A stretch of DNA of 64,000 nt from Solihabitans fulvus. Lineage in GTDB: Bacteria; Actinomycetota; Actinomycetes; Mycobacteriales; Pseudonocardiaceae. The DNA lies in contig NZ_VUOB01000001.1 of NCBI RefSeq assembly GCF_008386585.1, positions 107,201 through 171,200 of the forward strand, written 5' to 3'. The translations under genes and the position numbers were made by a program. How positions within the stretch are numbered: position 1 is the first letter of the stretch; each line of letters opens with the position of its first letter. Positions 8,343 to 17,358 of the stretch are shown in pieces. Under the pieces are notes generated by a model. It saw only the letters and a program-made list of their open reading frames with translations, made no database searches and was not told where the DNA came from.

Positions 8343-9092
8343 ATGAACGCCATTAAGCGTCGGGTTCTGCCGCGCCTGATTCCGCTCGCTGCCATCGGTG
8401 TTTTCGCGCTGGCAGGCTGCGGAAACGGCGATGCCACGTCGGCCGCGCCGACCTCGGCCTCCGCGTCGTCCTCGGCCTCCGCGCCGGCCTCGGCGTCGGT
8501 CCCGGTGTCGACCTCGGCCACCGCCTCGACGGCGAGCACCCCGTCCTCCGCGCCGAAGCCCGCCCCGGCCGGCGACCCCGCGTGCCCCGTGTCCACGGTC
8601 TCCGCGCCGCCGATGCCTGCGGTGCCCGAGCTGGAGTCCGTGCCGGACCAGTACGCGGTGTCGATCAAGGTCACCGGCCTGCCGGCGAACCCCACGTTGA
8701 AGCCGGGCGCCGCTCCCACGGAGTTCTCCGTGACCCTGTGCAACAACTCGCCGGTGGACTACAAGAGCATGGCGCCCGAGGTCCTGATGGGACACTGCTC
8801 CTGCGCGCCGAACCCGACGACCACGCCGGAGGGCACACTTCAGCTGTTCGACAAGGCCAGCAACAGCTGGAAGGACATCTCGCCCTTCGCCGCCGGCCTC
8901 GGCATGGACTTCGCCGGCGTGCCGAAGGTCGGGCAGGCGTTCCCCAAGGGCACCTCGCTGACCTTCAAGTACCGGGTCAGCCTGGCCGCCACCATGACGG
9001 CGGGTCAGGGCGGCATCGCGGCGTACGCGATCTCCCTGCCGCAGCACAACATCGCGGGCTCGGTCACCGCACCCGTGGCCGTCGTCAAGTAG
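8343..9092 (+). CDS. Lipoprotein with Ala/Ser-rich linker, unknown function
   Basis: Lipoprotein of 249 residues. The signal peptide ends in a clear lipobox (IGVFALAGC, Cys about 23), so it should be lipid-anchored outside the membrane. A low-complexity Ala/Ser/Pro/Thr stretch (about 28-75) follows, then a soluble domain of about 170 residues with four cysteines (PACPVS, TLCNNS, GHCSCAP) that resembles an Ig-like fold (VSIKVTGLPANPTLKPGAAP, LTFKYRVSLAATM). The ATG at 8343 is chosen because it gives a perfect lipoprotein signal; 207 bp of open frame upstream has none. Function unknown; it may shield or bind cell-surface ligands. Confidence 0.8.
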   Translation: MNAIKRRVLPRLIPLAAIGVFALAGCGNGDATSAAPTSASASSSASAPASASVPVSTSATASTASTPSSAPKPAPAGDPACPVSTVSAPPMPAVPELESVPDQYAVSIKVTGLPANPTLKPGAAPTEFSVTLCNNSPVDYKSMAPEVLMGHCSCAPNPTTTPEGTLQLFDKASNSWKDISPFAAGLGMDFAGVPKVGQAFPKGTSLTFKYRVSLAATMTAGQGGIAAYAISLPQHNIAGSVTAPVAVVK

Positions 9093-9137
9093 TTCGTCGC
9101 GACCGGCGGTCGGCCGAGGCGGATCTGTGTTCGGCTT

Positions 9138-9182
9138 GACGCCACTCGGCGCGATGGCACGCCCGTCGCGCCGAGTGGCGTC
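9138..9182 (+). terminator. 17-bp stem terminator after the lipoprotein gene
   Basis: GACGCCACTCGGCGCGA (9138-9154) pairs perfectly with 9166-9182 around an 11-nt loop. It sits 45 nt past the lipoprotein stop. Confidence 0.7.
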
Positions 9183-9263
9183 CCGACCAAAGGTTGTCCC
9201 AGGTCACATCCGTCGAACCCGGGTCAGCGGGGCCACCCGGCAGGGGTGACAATCCTCCCTGCG

Positions 9264-10388
9264 ATGACGAGCGACGAGAACCAGGTCAACGGCGGAGTGG
9301 CCGCGCCACGGCAGTGGCGCAGGCTGTTGATCTCCGCGGTGGTGCTGGTCGCGGCCGTCCTCGTGCTGCGGGACAAGCTGCCCGACCCCGGTGACGTGAT
9401 CACGGCCGTGCGCTCGGCCAACCCGCTGTGGCTGGTCGTGGCGCTGCTCGCGGAGGGGTTTTCGCTCCGGATGTTCGCTCGCCAGCAGATGTGGCTGCTG
9501 CGGGGGTTCGGGGTGTCCGTCTCGATCTGGCGGGCGCTCGCGGTGACCTACAGCCGGTCGGCCATCAGCATCACCATGCCGGCCGGGTCGGCCGTCTCGG
9601 CGGGCTTCGCCTACAAGACGTTTCGGCGCTGGGGCGCGAGCCCCGAGGTCGCCGGGACGGTGATGATCCTGTCCGGGCTGCTGTCGTTCGCCGGCCTCGC
9701 CCTGCTGTTCCTGTTCGGCTTTCTGATCACGCTGTCGACCGAACCGACGCACACCTGGCACACGCATCCCGCCATGTCGGTCGTCGCCGGTGTCGCGCTG
9801 GTGGCGCTGCTCGGGCTCGCGGGGTGGGGCGCGGTACGCCGACGTCGACCGCACCGCGTCCTGCCCGCCTGGAAGCCAGGGACGGCGCGCACCGACGACG
9901 GGCCCGCCGACGTCCCGGTCGCCGACGGAGTCGGGGACGCCGAGGTCGACGGGCCGAAGTGGCGGCGGGCGGTGCTCGGTTGGATCGCCACCGGACGCGG
10001 GGCGCTGCGGGCGGCCGGGTCGCTGCCGTGGCGCTATCGGCGCGGCGCGCTGCTGTTCGCGATGGCCAACTGGCTCACCGACCTGTGCTGCCTCGCGGCC
10101 GTCGCCCAGGCCGTTCACCTGCCGTTGAGCTTCTTCGAGTTGGGCACCGTGTACGTGGTCGTCCAGTTGGTGCGGCAAGTACCCGTCACACCCGGCGGGA
10201 TGGGCGTGATCGAGGCCAGCCTGCTCACCTCGCTGCTCGCCGCAGGAGCCGGGCAGGCCCCGGCCGCCGCCGCTGTGATCGGCTACCGGCTCTTCTCCTG
10301 CTGGCTGATCATCCCGGTCGGCCTGTTCGCGTGGGCGATGCTGCGCCGGTGGGCGCGCCGTGCCGAACCGGACCCGATCGAGCCATGA
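9264..10388 (+). CDS. Integral membrane protein of the LPG synthase TM / flippase-like family (UPF0104)
   Basis: Polytopic membrane protein of 374 residues related to the transmembrane half of lysylphosphatidylglycerol synthase (MprF) and similar flippases. Family features are RMFARQQMWLLRGFGVSVSIWRA near residue 70, SRSAISITMPAGSAVSAGFAY near 98-118, and close to the end VQLVRQVPVTPGGMGVIEASL, the most conserved segment of the group. A soluble loop of about 45 residues (VRRRRPHRVLPAWKPG onward) splits the helices. The aminoacyl-transferase domain of full MprF is absent, so lipid or polyprenol-linked substrate movement is more likely than lipid aminoacylation. The start is uncertain: ATG 9264 was chosen, but an in-frame GTG at 9246 is possible and neither has a strong ribosome binding site. 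Confidence 0.8.
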   Translation: MTSDENQVNGGVAAPRQWRRLLISAVVLVAAVLVLRDKLPDPGDVITAVRSANPLWLVVALLAEGFSLRMFARQQMWLLRGFGVSVSIWRALAVTYSRSAISITMPAGSAVSAGFAYKTFRRWGASPEVAGTVMILSGLLSFAGLALLFLFGFLITLSTEPTHTWHTHPAMSVVAGVALVALLGLAGWGAVRRRRPHRVLPAWKPGTARTDDGPADVPVADGVGDAEVDGPKWRRAVLGWIATGRGALRAAGSLPWRYRRGALLFAMANWLTDLCCLAAVAQAVHLPLSFFELGTVYVVVQLVRQVPVTPGGMGVIEASLLTSLLAAGAGQAPAAAAVIGYRLFSCWLIIPVGLFAWAMLRRWARRAEPDPIEP

Positions 10389-10511
10389 CCGTCCGCCCGG
10401 CTCCGCGCCGAACCGAGGTCCGCACGGCCGGTGACGGCGATCTTCGCCAGCATCCATAACGGGTCGATCGATTCGGCTTCCCAGGCCGGCAGGGCCACCT
10501 ACAGTGCGCGC

Positions 10512-11558
10512 ATGACACGACGGATGTCCCGGCCCGTGGCCGCCGCGCTGGCGGCGCTCGCCGCCGGCGCGATGCTCGCCGGTTGCAGCGCCCTGGTGGC
10601 CGGGACCCCGATGGCGGCGCACGGAGTCACTCCGAGCCCGTCGCCGAGCCCGTCGCCCAGCTCGACCGACCCGACCGGCGGCTCGACCTCGGACACGACC
10701 AACTCGCTGCTCGGCGACATAACCACGATCGACCCGTGCAGCCTCATCGCCGACGGCGACCTCGCCTCCGTCGGCGGCACGCCCGGCCCGAAGCGGGTGG
10801 AGGCGCTGGACTACTGCGTGCTCCCCGTCGACCAGGGCGGCGGCGTGAAGGTCGAGATGTACTACGGCCAGCTCAGCCTCGTGAGCAAGCTCCCGGCGAC
10901 CAAGAAACCGGGAAAGGCGTACGGGTCGCTACAGACCTTCAACCTGTCCGAGGACACGTCGCTGTGTGAGCGGCAGTTGGTGCTCCCCGGCGAGTTGGCG
11001 ATGCAGGTGCAGGCCCAGGCCATCGAGGGCACCCCCACCGCGGCGAAGCTGTGCGAGCTGGCCGACGCCGCGACGGGCCTGGTCGCGCGGACGGTCAGCG
11101 CGCCGGACCAGGTCAAGCACTTCTCGTTCCCGTCGAACTCGCTCGGCTCGCTCAACGCGTGCACCTTCATGACCCGCGACGTGATGCTCGGGCTGCCGAA
11201 CATGTCGGTCGGCGCGCCTACCGACTACCCCGCGCACCACATGTGCCGCTGGGGTGTGCCGGGCGCCACCCAGCCGCACGCGTACCTGATGTTCAACGCG
11301 GGCAAGGTGACGCCGACCGGAACCGAGCACGCCGAGGAGGACATCGCCGGCCGGCACTCCCTCATCTCCAAGAGCACGTCGGGCAACCGGGCGGTGTGCG
11401 ACATCCAGGCCGCGCACATCCCGTTCGGCGACTCGTCCGCCGGGCTGACCGAGATCGCGGAGATCTCCGCCACGCTGCCGGGCAAGACGATCGACGACGC
11501 CTGCGGGACGGCCCGCGCGATCGCCGCCGTCATCTGGCCGAAGCTGCCGCACGCCTAG
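10512..11558 (+). CDS. Lipoprotein, DUF3558-like
   Basis: Predicted lipoprotein of 348 residues. The signal is MTRRMSRPVAAALAALAAG followed by lipobox MLAGC. A Ser/Pro/Thr linker (SPSPSPSPSST region) leads to two copies of a related domain, each starting with a short acidic segment and a cysteine (TTIDPCSLIADGDLASVGG, later LGSLNACTFMTRDVMLGL), the pattern of actinobacterial DUF3558 lipoproteins. The ATG at 10512 gives the correct signal peptide. TACAGT at 10500-10505 is a possible -10 box for a leaderless transcript. Its function is unknown; substrate capture at the cell surface is the usual guess for the family. Confidence 0.75.
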   Translation: MTRRMSRPVAAALAALAAGAMLAGCSALVAGTPMAAHGVTPSPSPSPSPSSTDPTGGSTSDTTNSLLGDITTIDPCSLIADGDLASVGGTPGPKRVEALDYCVLPVDQGGGVKVEMYYGQLSLVSKLPATKKPGKAYGSLQTFNLSEDTSLCERQLVLPGELAMQVQAQAIEGTPTAAKLCELADAATGLVARTVSAPDQVKHFSFPSNSLGSLNACTFMTRDVMLGLPNMSVGAPTDYPAHHMCRWGVPGATQPHAYLMFNAGKVTPTGTEHAEEDIAGRHSLISKSTSGNRAVCDIQAAHIPFGDSSAGLTEIAEISATLPGKTIDDACGTARAIAAVIWPKLPHA

Positions 11559-11744
11559 CGAGTGCTCCCTTCTGGTCCGTTGAGACGCCGCGAAACGTCC
11601 GGCCGCGCAGGACGAACTGGACGTTCCACCACAACAGATCATCTCGCCCGACGGCCCGGAACTGTTCTGTTAGCGTCCCGCCGCACGCGTGATCAGGTCT
11701 GGTAGCGGCCGGCGCGGCCGACCGCTGGCGTACGAGGGGATGCC

Positions 11745-14700
11745 ATGCGAACAAGGAGATCGCTCGCGCTGTTGGCCGCCGTGGCCGCAGCGTCGAGTGT
11801 GTTCGGGGTACAGACAGCCGCACTGGCGGACGCCGGCGGTCACCCCGCCGGGTACCAGCCACTGTCGGCGGCCCAGGCCGACCAGCTTTCACAGGACGTC
11901 AACACCTCCGTCGTGGTGCTGTTGCGCGACCAGCCGACGCCCTCGGCCAAGGGCAGCGCGCAGGCGGCCGCGCGGGCCAACGCGATCGGCGCCAAGCAGT
12001 CATCGCTGCTCGGCGAGCTCGATCGCGTGCACGCCAAGAAGGTTCGGAGCTTCCGCGCCGCCAACGCGGTGGCCGCCACCGTCTCCAAGGACGAGGCCAA
12101 GCGGCTCGCCGACAACCCCGACGTGCTGTCCGTGGTGCCGGACTCGGTCATCAGGGGCGCGCGGCCTAGCGTGCCCCCTGCCGGCGCTGCCGCCACTTCC
12201 GGGACACGGCAGGGTTCGCCCGCTGCCGAGGTGTGTCCTGCGCCGGGCAAGGTGATGTTGGAGCCAGAGGCGCTGCCCGTGACGCACACCGCGTCGGACG
12301 ACCCGAACGCGCCGACCGCGCACTCCCTCGGCTACACCGGCACCGGCGTCAAGGTCGCCTACATCGCCGAGGGCATCGACATCGACAACCCGGACTTCAT
12401 CCGGGCCGACGGCAGCCACGTCTTCGTCGACTACCAGGACTTCAGCAGCGACGGCTCGGCCGCGCCGACCAGCGCTGGCGAGGCGTTCCTCGACGCGAGC
12501 GCGATCGCCGCGCAGGGCCGTCAGGTCTACAACGTGCAGAACTACAGCGCGATCGGCCTGCCGACCGCGTGCGACATCCGGGTGCTCGGCACCGCCCCCG
12601 GCGCGCAGCTGGTCGGGCTGAAGGCCTTCGCCGACAACAACTTTTCGACGACCTCCGCGCTGCTCCAGTCGATCGACTACGCGGTCAACACCGCGCACGT
12701 CGACGTGCTCAACGAGTCGTTCGGCTTCAACCCGTTCCCCGACAAGGGTTCGCAGGACGCGGTTCGGCTGTTCAACGACGCCGCCGTCGCCTCTGGTGTG
12801 ACGGTCACGGTGTCCAGCGGGGACGCCGGCATCACCAGCACCCAGGGCTCGCCTGCCACCGACCCCGCGGTGGTGTCGGTCGGCGGATCCACGACGTTCC
12901 GGTGGAACGCGCAGACCGGGTATGGCGGCTACTCGCCGTTCGCCGGCGGTGGCTGGCTCAACGACAACATCAGCTCGCTCAGCTCCAGCGGCTTCGACCA
13001 GGCCGGCCGCCTGATCGACCTGGTCGCGCCTGGCGACGGCAGCTTCGCGCTGTGCACGCCGGACGTCACGAGGTTCACCAGCTGCACGGACTTCCGTGGT
13101 CAGCCGAGCCCGGTCGAGCGCAGCGGTGGCACCAGTGAGTCCGCCCCGCTGACGGCCGGGGTAGCGGCGCTGGTCATTCAGGCCTATCGGCACGCCCACC
13201 ACGGGGACAGCCCCGATCCCGCGCTGGTGAAGCGGATCCTCACCAGCACCGCCGACGACCTCGGTGTGCCGGCCGACGAGCAGGGCGCCGGGCGGCTCAA
13301 CGCCTACAAGGCGGTGCAGGCCGCGCTGTCGGTGCAGACCGCCGCGCCGACCGGTTCGACGTTGCTGGTCGACCAGACGCAGCTGGACGGGGTCGGAAAG
13401 CCTGGGAGCCAACAGGACTGGCAGGTGCGGGTGACCAACACCGGTGCCGCAGCACAGGTTGTCCGGTTGGACGGGCGCGGTTTCGGTGCCGCGCAGAACA
13501 AGCAGTCGAGCAGTGTCACCCTCGATGACGGCACCAGCCAGCACTTCGCCGACTGGGCCGGGGTCAACAACAACTATCAGAAGGTCACCTTCACGGTCCC
13601 GCCGAACACCGATCGGGTCAGCGCGTCGATCGCCTATCCCGGCGATCCGACCGCGTCGCTGAACGCGCGGGTGCGGCTGATCCTGATCGATCCGCAGGGT
13701 CGGTACGCCGCGCACTCCCTGCCGCAGGGCGTCGGCAACTTCGGCAACATCGACGTGCACTCGCCGGCCGCCGGCACCTGGACCGCCGTCATCTTCGGCC
13801 GCGTCGCCGCGAGTGGCGGCACCAACGGCACGGTGCTGTTCGAGGCGACCACCAACAACACCACCGGTTTCGGCTCGGTCAGCCCGTCCAGCCTGACCCT
13901 CGCGCCCGGCCAGACCGGGACCGTGCACGTCTCTGCGTCGACACCGACCGGCCCTGGCGACGCGAGCGGCGCGCTGGTGCTGAACGCGGGCGCCGACAAC
14001 CGAACCACCGTGCCGATCTCGGTGCGGGCGCTGGTCGACACCGCGCACGGCGGTTCGTTCAGCGGGACGCTCACCGGCGGAAACGGCCGGCAGACCGACA
14101 TCGGGCAGACGAACTTCTACCAGTTCGACGTGCCGGCGGGTCAGCGCGATATCGCCGCGAACGTGTCCCTGAGCAAGGATCCCGGCAACTCCGTGGTCCT
14201 GTTCCTGATCGATCCGCAGGGTCAGGAGGTCGCGCGCGGCACGAACCGGCTGACCACGGCCTACAACCCGACCACCAGGGCCGGCACGCTGCAACCCGTG
14301 GCGCAGACCGATCTCTACGCGCGCAACCCCCGGCCCGGCCGGTGGACGCTGATCGTCAACTTCGCCGGCGCGATCGTCGGAGACGCGCTGTCCCAGCCGT
14401 TCCGCGGCACGATCGGCTTCAACAAGGTCGACGTGCACGTCACCGGGCTGCCCTCCGGCGGCACGCTGGCGGCCGGAAAGCCCGTAACGGCAACGGTTAC
14501 GGTGCACAACACCGGGACCGCGCCGCAGAACGTGTTCGTTGACCCAAGGTTGGCCGGCGCGGTGCCGGTGCAGCTGGCCGCTGTCGAGCCGGCCTCGCTC
14601 GCGCTGCCGATGCCCGGCGGCGCGGCCTCGCCTTCCTGGCTGGTGCCGTCGCAGACCAGCGGAGTCGCCGTCGTGGCGAAGGCGACGCTGCCGGTGACGT

Positions 14701-15182
14701 TCGACTTCGGCCCGGAGTCCGGCGATCCCGACCTGCCGGCGGCGATCCACGGCACCACGGCGATCGGCGGGGTGCTCGGTCACCCGGTGGCCGCCGGCCT
14801 GTGGGCGGCGGACCCGGCGGAGATCGGGCCGTTCGGGCCCGGCGGCGCGCCTGCCGGCTCGGTCGACCTGTCCATGACGGCGTGGACGGAGGCGTTCGAC
14901 CAGGCCGCCACCTCACCGGTCGGCGACCTGTGGCGCACGTCGGTCACCCCGTCGACCTCGTTGGCGCTGCTGACGGTTCAGCCGGGCCAGACCGTCACCA
15001 TCCCGGTGACGTTCACGCCGACCGGCCCCAAGGGTTCCGTGGTGCGAGGCACGCTGTACGTCGACTCGTTGGTCGTCGGCAACACCCCGCAGCTGACCGC
15101 GCTGAACTTCGCGGACCCGGCTGACACGCAGCCGTCCGGCAACGAGCTGGCCGGCCTGCCCTACGAGTACCGCGTCGGATAA
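11745..15182 (+). CDS. Large secreted subtilisin-fold (S8/S53) protein with non-canonical active site
   Basis: Protein of 1145 residues. A signal peptide (1-29) and an inhibitor-I9-like propeptide (about 54-137, VVVLLRDQP to LADNPDVLSVVP) precede a subtilase fold (about 195-535). The serine motif is intact (GGTSESAP, Ser464). The usual Asp motif reads VAYIAEGIDIDNPDF, with Ala208-Glu209 where Asp-Thr is expected. The HGTH helix is replaced by EAFLDASAIAAQG (Glu246, Asp250), and the oxyanion Asn is Asp360 in SSGDAG, as in sedolisins. It may therefore use a Ser-Glu/Asp type triad, or be inactive. C-terminal beta domains (about 545-1145) include two pre-peptidase-like repeats sharing the line LFLIDPQGQ/LILIDPQGR. 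GAGGGGA lies before the ATG at 11745. Ends in the hairpin at 15194. Confidence 0.85.
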   Translation: MRTRRSLALLAAVAAASSVFGVQTAALADAGGHPAGYQPLSAAQADQLSQDVNTSVVVLLRDQPTPSAKGSAQAAARANAIGAKQSSLLGELDRVHAKKVRSFRAANAVAATVSKDEAKRLADNPDVLSVVPDSVIRGARPSVPPAGAAATSGTRQGSPAAEVCPAPGKVMLEPEALPVTHTASDDPNAPTAHSLGYTGTGVKVAYIAEGIDIDNPDFIRADGSHVFVDYQDFSSDGSAAPTSAGEAFLDASAIAAQGRQVYNVQNYSAIGLPTACDIRVLGTAPGAQLVGLKAFADNNFSTTSALLQSIDYAVNTAHVDVLNESFGFNPFPDKGSQDAVRLFNDAAVASGVTVTVSSGDAGITSTQGSPATDPAVVSVGGSTTFRWNAQTGYGGYSPFAGGGWLNDNISSLSSSGFDQAGRLIDLVAPGDGSFALCTPDVTRFTSCTDFRGQPSPVERSGGTSESAPLTAGVAALVIQAYRHAHHGDSPDPALVKRILTSTADDLGVPADEQGAGRLNAYKAVQAALSVQTAAPTGSTLLVDQTQLDGVGKPGSQQDWQVRVTNTGAAAQVVRLDGRGFGAAQNKQSSSVTLDDGTSQHFADWAGVNNNYQKVTFTVPPNTDRVSASIAYPGDPTASLNARVRLILIDPQGRYAAHSLPQGVGNFGNIDVHSPAAGTWTAVIFGRVAASGGTNGTVLFEATTNNTTGFGSVSPSSLTLAPGQTGTVHVSASTPTGPGDASGALVLNAGADNRTTVPISVRALVDTAHGGSFSGTLTGGNGRQTDIGQTNFYQFDVPAGQRDIAANVSLSKDPGNSVVLFLIDPQGQEVARGTNRLTTAYNPTTRAGTLQPVAQTDLYARNPRPGRWTLIVNFAGAIVGDALSQPFRGTIGFNKVDVHVTGLPSGGTLAAGKPVTATVTVHNTGTAPQNVFVDPRLAGAVPVQLAAVEPASLALPMPGGAASPSWLVPSQTSGVAVVAKATLPVTFDFGPESGDPDLPAAIHGTTAIGGVLGHPVAAGLWAADPAEIGPFGPGGAPAGSVDLSMTAWTEAFDQAATSPVGDLWRTSVTPSTSLALLTVQPGQTVTIPVTFTPTGPKGSVVRGTLYVDSLVVGNTPQLTALNFADPADTQPSGNELAGLPYEYRVG

Positions 15183-15193
15183 CTGGAGAGAGG

Positions 15194-15237
15194 CAAGGGG
15201 TGCTGGCGCACGGTTCTTCGCGCGTCAGCACCCCTTG
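15194..15237. terminator. Bidirectional terminator between convergent genes
   Basis: A 16-bp stem (15194-15209 with 15222-15237) with one mismatch and a 12-nt loop lies 11 nt past the protease stop and 35 nt before the end of the opposing hydrolase gene. Confidence 0.65.
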
Positions 15238-15272
15238 ACGCCGTTGGCCGTCAACGAGTGGGCGGCGACGGT

Positions 15273-16040
15273 CTAGGGCTGTTGGTCCAAGACCTCGGCG
15301 AGAAAGTCCAGCAGCAGTGCGGTGATCTCGGCCGGGCGTTCGAGGGCTGGCAGGTGACCCGACCAGGGCAACTCCACATACCGGGCACCGGGCAGGCGCT
15401 CTGCAAGGTCCAGCGCGATGTCCCGGAAGTCGACCACGTCGTGCGCCGCGCCGACCACCAGCGCCGGCACCGCGATCGAGGCGACGTCGACCTCGGTGGT
15501 GTGCCGCTCGGCCCCGTTGCCGGCCGTGAGCCGCACGTCGAGCGTGTGGCCGAGCATCCTGCGCAGCTGGTCACGGGCCCGGTCGTCGGCGGTGGGACCG
15601 AGCCACGTCTCCACGTTGAACTCGACCGCTCCGACGACGTCGCCCGCCGACAGCAACACCTCCTGGCGCTTCGCGTACGCCAACAGGTCCGGCGACGGCG
15701 TGTGGCCGGGAGTGCCGGCGCACAGCAGCGCGAGCGCGGCGACGCGGTCCGGCCACCGCGCGGCGAACTCCTGGGCGATCCGGCCACCGAACGACGCCCC
15801 GATCACCACCGCCTGACTGACGCCGAGAGTGTCGAACAGCTCCAGCACGTCCTCCGCGTCGCTGTATGGCTCGGTCCCAGGTGGTGTGTCCCCGAAGCCG
15901 CGGAAGTCCGGCCGCACCACGCGATAGCCCGCGTCGAGCAGCGCCACCCACTGCGGATCCCACATGCGACGGTCGCAGACCGACGAATGCAGCAGCACCA
16001 GGGTCGGGCCGGCCCCAGCCACGTCATGGGTGAGAGTCAT
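15273..16040 (-). CDS. Alpha/beta hydrolase
   Basis: Soluble hydrolase of 255 residues acting on an ester, lactone or similar bond. Family features: oxyanion loop LVLLHSSVCDRRMW, nucleophile elbow GASFGG (Ser83), acid in GAAHDVVDF (Asp201 or Asp204) and base His229 in WSGHLPALE. The 3-oxoadipate enol-lactonase group is the closest style, but the substrate is unknown. The ATG at 16040 begins the fold; further upstream the frame overlaps the monooxygenase gene. It lies 95 bp downstream of the flavin monooxygenase in the same direction, so the two may act in sequence and share regulation by the TetR gene beyond. Confidence 0.88.
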   Translation of the reverse strand: MTLTHDVAGAGPTLVLLHSSVCDRRMWDPQWVALLDAGYRVVRPDFRGFGDTPPGTEPYSDAEDVLELFDTLGVSQAVVIGASFGGRIAQEFAARWPDRVAALALLCAGTPGHTPSPDLLAYAKRQEVLLSAGDVVGAVEFNVETWLGPTADDRARDQLRRMLGHTLDVRLTAGNGAERHTTEVDVASIAVPALVVGAAHDVVDFRDIALDLAERLPGARYVELPWSGHLPALERPAEITALLLDFLAEVLDQQP

Positions 16041-16135
16041 GCCCACGAGCGTAGGACAACGCGGCCGCCACGACCGGGTGGCAAGGACGGGACGTGGCCG
16101 GGAGGAGATGCCGCCAGGCGAGGCGGGCAGGCGAC

Positions 16136-17257
16136 TCAGCGGGTGGCGAAGGTCGACAGGCTCGCCACACTGTCGGCCACCGCCGCGAAGCCGTGGTCGA
16201 GCATCGCCAACTCGTACGCCTGCACCGCCGGCAGGAGCCGCTCGGCGCCACGGTCGACCTCGATCAGCCTGCGGCACAGCAGGGCCGCGTCCCGGAACGC
16301 GGTGTTCGCGCCCTTGCCGCTGGACGGCGGCATCACGTGGACGGCGTCGCCGAGCAGGGTCACCGTGCGGGTTCCCCAGTGTGCCACCGGCTTGGCGTAG
16401 CGGATCGTCAGCGGCGAGCTGTTCGTCGCGTCGGCCTGCCGCACCAGTTCGACGAGGTCGGGGTGCCAGCCTTCGACGAGGTCGCACACCTGCTCGTGTG
16501 CCACGGTCCAGTCGGCCGGCGTCGCACCGGCCGGCAGGCTCATGGACCACCGCAGGTAGCTGGTGGTCCTGGGCAGCACGACCTCGGGCGCGAGGTCGGC
16601 GGCGGCCAGGTGCGGCGGGCGGCGGAACGCCATCTTTCCCAGCAGCATCGTCACCCCAGGGCCCTTGACGATCGTGCCGAACCCGGGCACCAGCGCGGCG
16701 AAACGCTCGGTCAGCTCGGTGCGGCCGAGCACGCCGCTGCCCGGCACGTCCACGATCTCGGCGTCGGGCAGCAGCTGGCGGCGCACCGGGGAGCCGACGC
16801 CGTCCGCGCCGACCAGCAGGTCGCCCGTTGCGGTGCTGCCGTCGGCGAAGGTCGCGCGGACGGTGCCGTCGGCGAGTTCCTCGTACGCCGTGAACGCCTT
16901 GCCGAACGAGATCCGGTCGGTGAGGCCGGCGAGCAGTAGGTGCCGCAGCACGTGCCGATCGGTCGCCATGCCGCCGTACCCGGGTTCGAGCTGGGTGACC
17001 AGGTTGAGCTGTTCGTCGACGATCCGCCGCTCGCCGGAGATCTCTCCGGTGCTCGCGTCGAGCACGGCGTGCAGGCGCTGCGGCAGGCACTCGCGCAGCG
17101 CGTCGAGCCCGGCGCCGCCGATCCCGATGCGGAAGCCCTGGTACCGGCTGTTCACACCGGACTCCCGCTCGTAGATCCGCACGTCGATGCCCGCCCGCAC
17201 CAGCCCCTGGGCGAGGCACAGACCGCCGACGCCCGCCCCGATGATCAGCACTCGCAT
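16136..17257 (-). CDS. FAD-dependent monooxygenase (aromatic hydroxylase type)
   Basis: Class A flavoprotein hydroxylase of 373 residues using FAD, NAD(P)H and O2. The dinucleotide fold is at the very N-terminus (VLIIGAGVGGLCLAQGL, residues 3-19, with the acidic end at YERE). The DG motif is LLVGADGVGSPVRRQ and the GD motif is LLGDAVHVMPPSSGKGANTAF near residue 305. ATG 17257 places GxGxxG at residue 7 and has a GGGGG tract about 8 nt upstream. It is divergent from a TetR regulator across three operator-like repeats, which is typical of antibiotic- or aromatic-inactivating hydroxylases of the TetX/RdmE kind. The true substrate is unknown. Confidence 0.9.
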   Translation of the reverse strand: MRVLIIGAGVGGLCLAQGLVRAGIDVRIYERESGVNSRYQGFRIGIGGAGLDALRECLPQRLHAVLDASTGEISGERRIVDEQLNLVTQLEPGYGGMATDRHVLRHLLLAGLTDRISFGKAFTAYEELADGTVRATFADGSTATGDLLVGADGVGSPVRRQLLPDAEIVDVPGSGVLGRTELTERFAALVPGFGTIVKGPGVTMLLGKMAFRRPPHLAAADLAPEVVLPRTTSYLRWSMSLPAGATPADWTVAHEQVCDLVEGWHPDLVELVRQADATNSSPLTIRYAKPVAHWGTRTVTLLGDAVHVMPPSSGKGANTAFRDAALLCRRLIEVDRGAERLLPAVQAYELAMLDHGFAAVADSVASLSTFATR

Positions 17258-17272
17258 GACGAAACCCCCAGT

Positions 17273-17322
17273 TTGAACAGCGCTCAATTGAACGATGCTC
17301 AATTTACTTGGTCAGTGTTCAA
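17273..17322. promoter_or_regulatory. Three 15-bp TetR operator-like repeats
   Basis: Repeats at 17273 (TTGAACAGCGCTCAA), 17288 (TTGAACGATGCTCAA, directly abutting) and 17308 (TTGGTCAGTGTTCAA, after 5 nt). Each is a pseudo-palindrome with TTGA-like and TCAA-like ends. They fill the interval between the monooxygenase start at 17257 and the TetR start at 17359, so they probably repress both promoters. Confidence 0.65.
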
Positions 17323-17358
17323 GTGGCAAGATGCCACAGGAGACCAGGGAGGTTGCCC

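Noticed and set aside
8123..9182. The two long stems at 8123 and 9138 as a related repeat family
   Set aside because: The arms have different sequences and each lies just past a stop codon, so they are better explained as separate terminators.
12000..14783. A long open frame on the minus strand opposite the subtilisin-fold gene
   Set aside because: It is the GC-skewed shadow of the plus-strand gene: low complexity, very Arg/Gly-rich, no domain, and no ribosome binding site. The plus-strand frame has signal peptide, propeptide and protease motifs.
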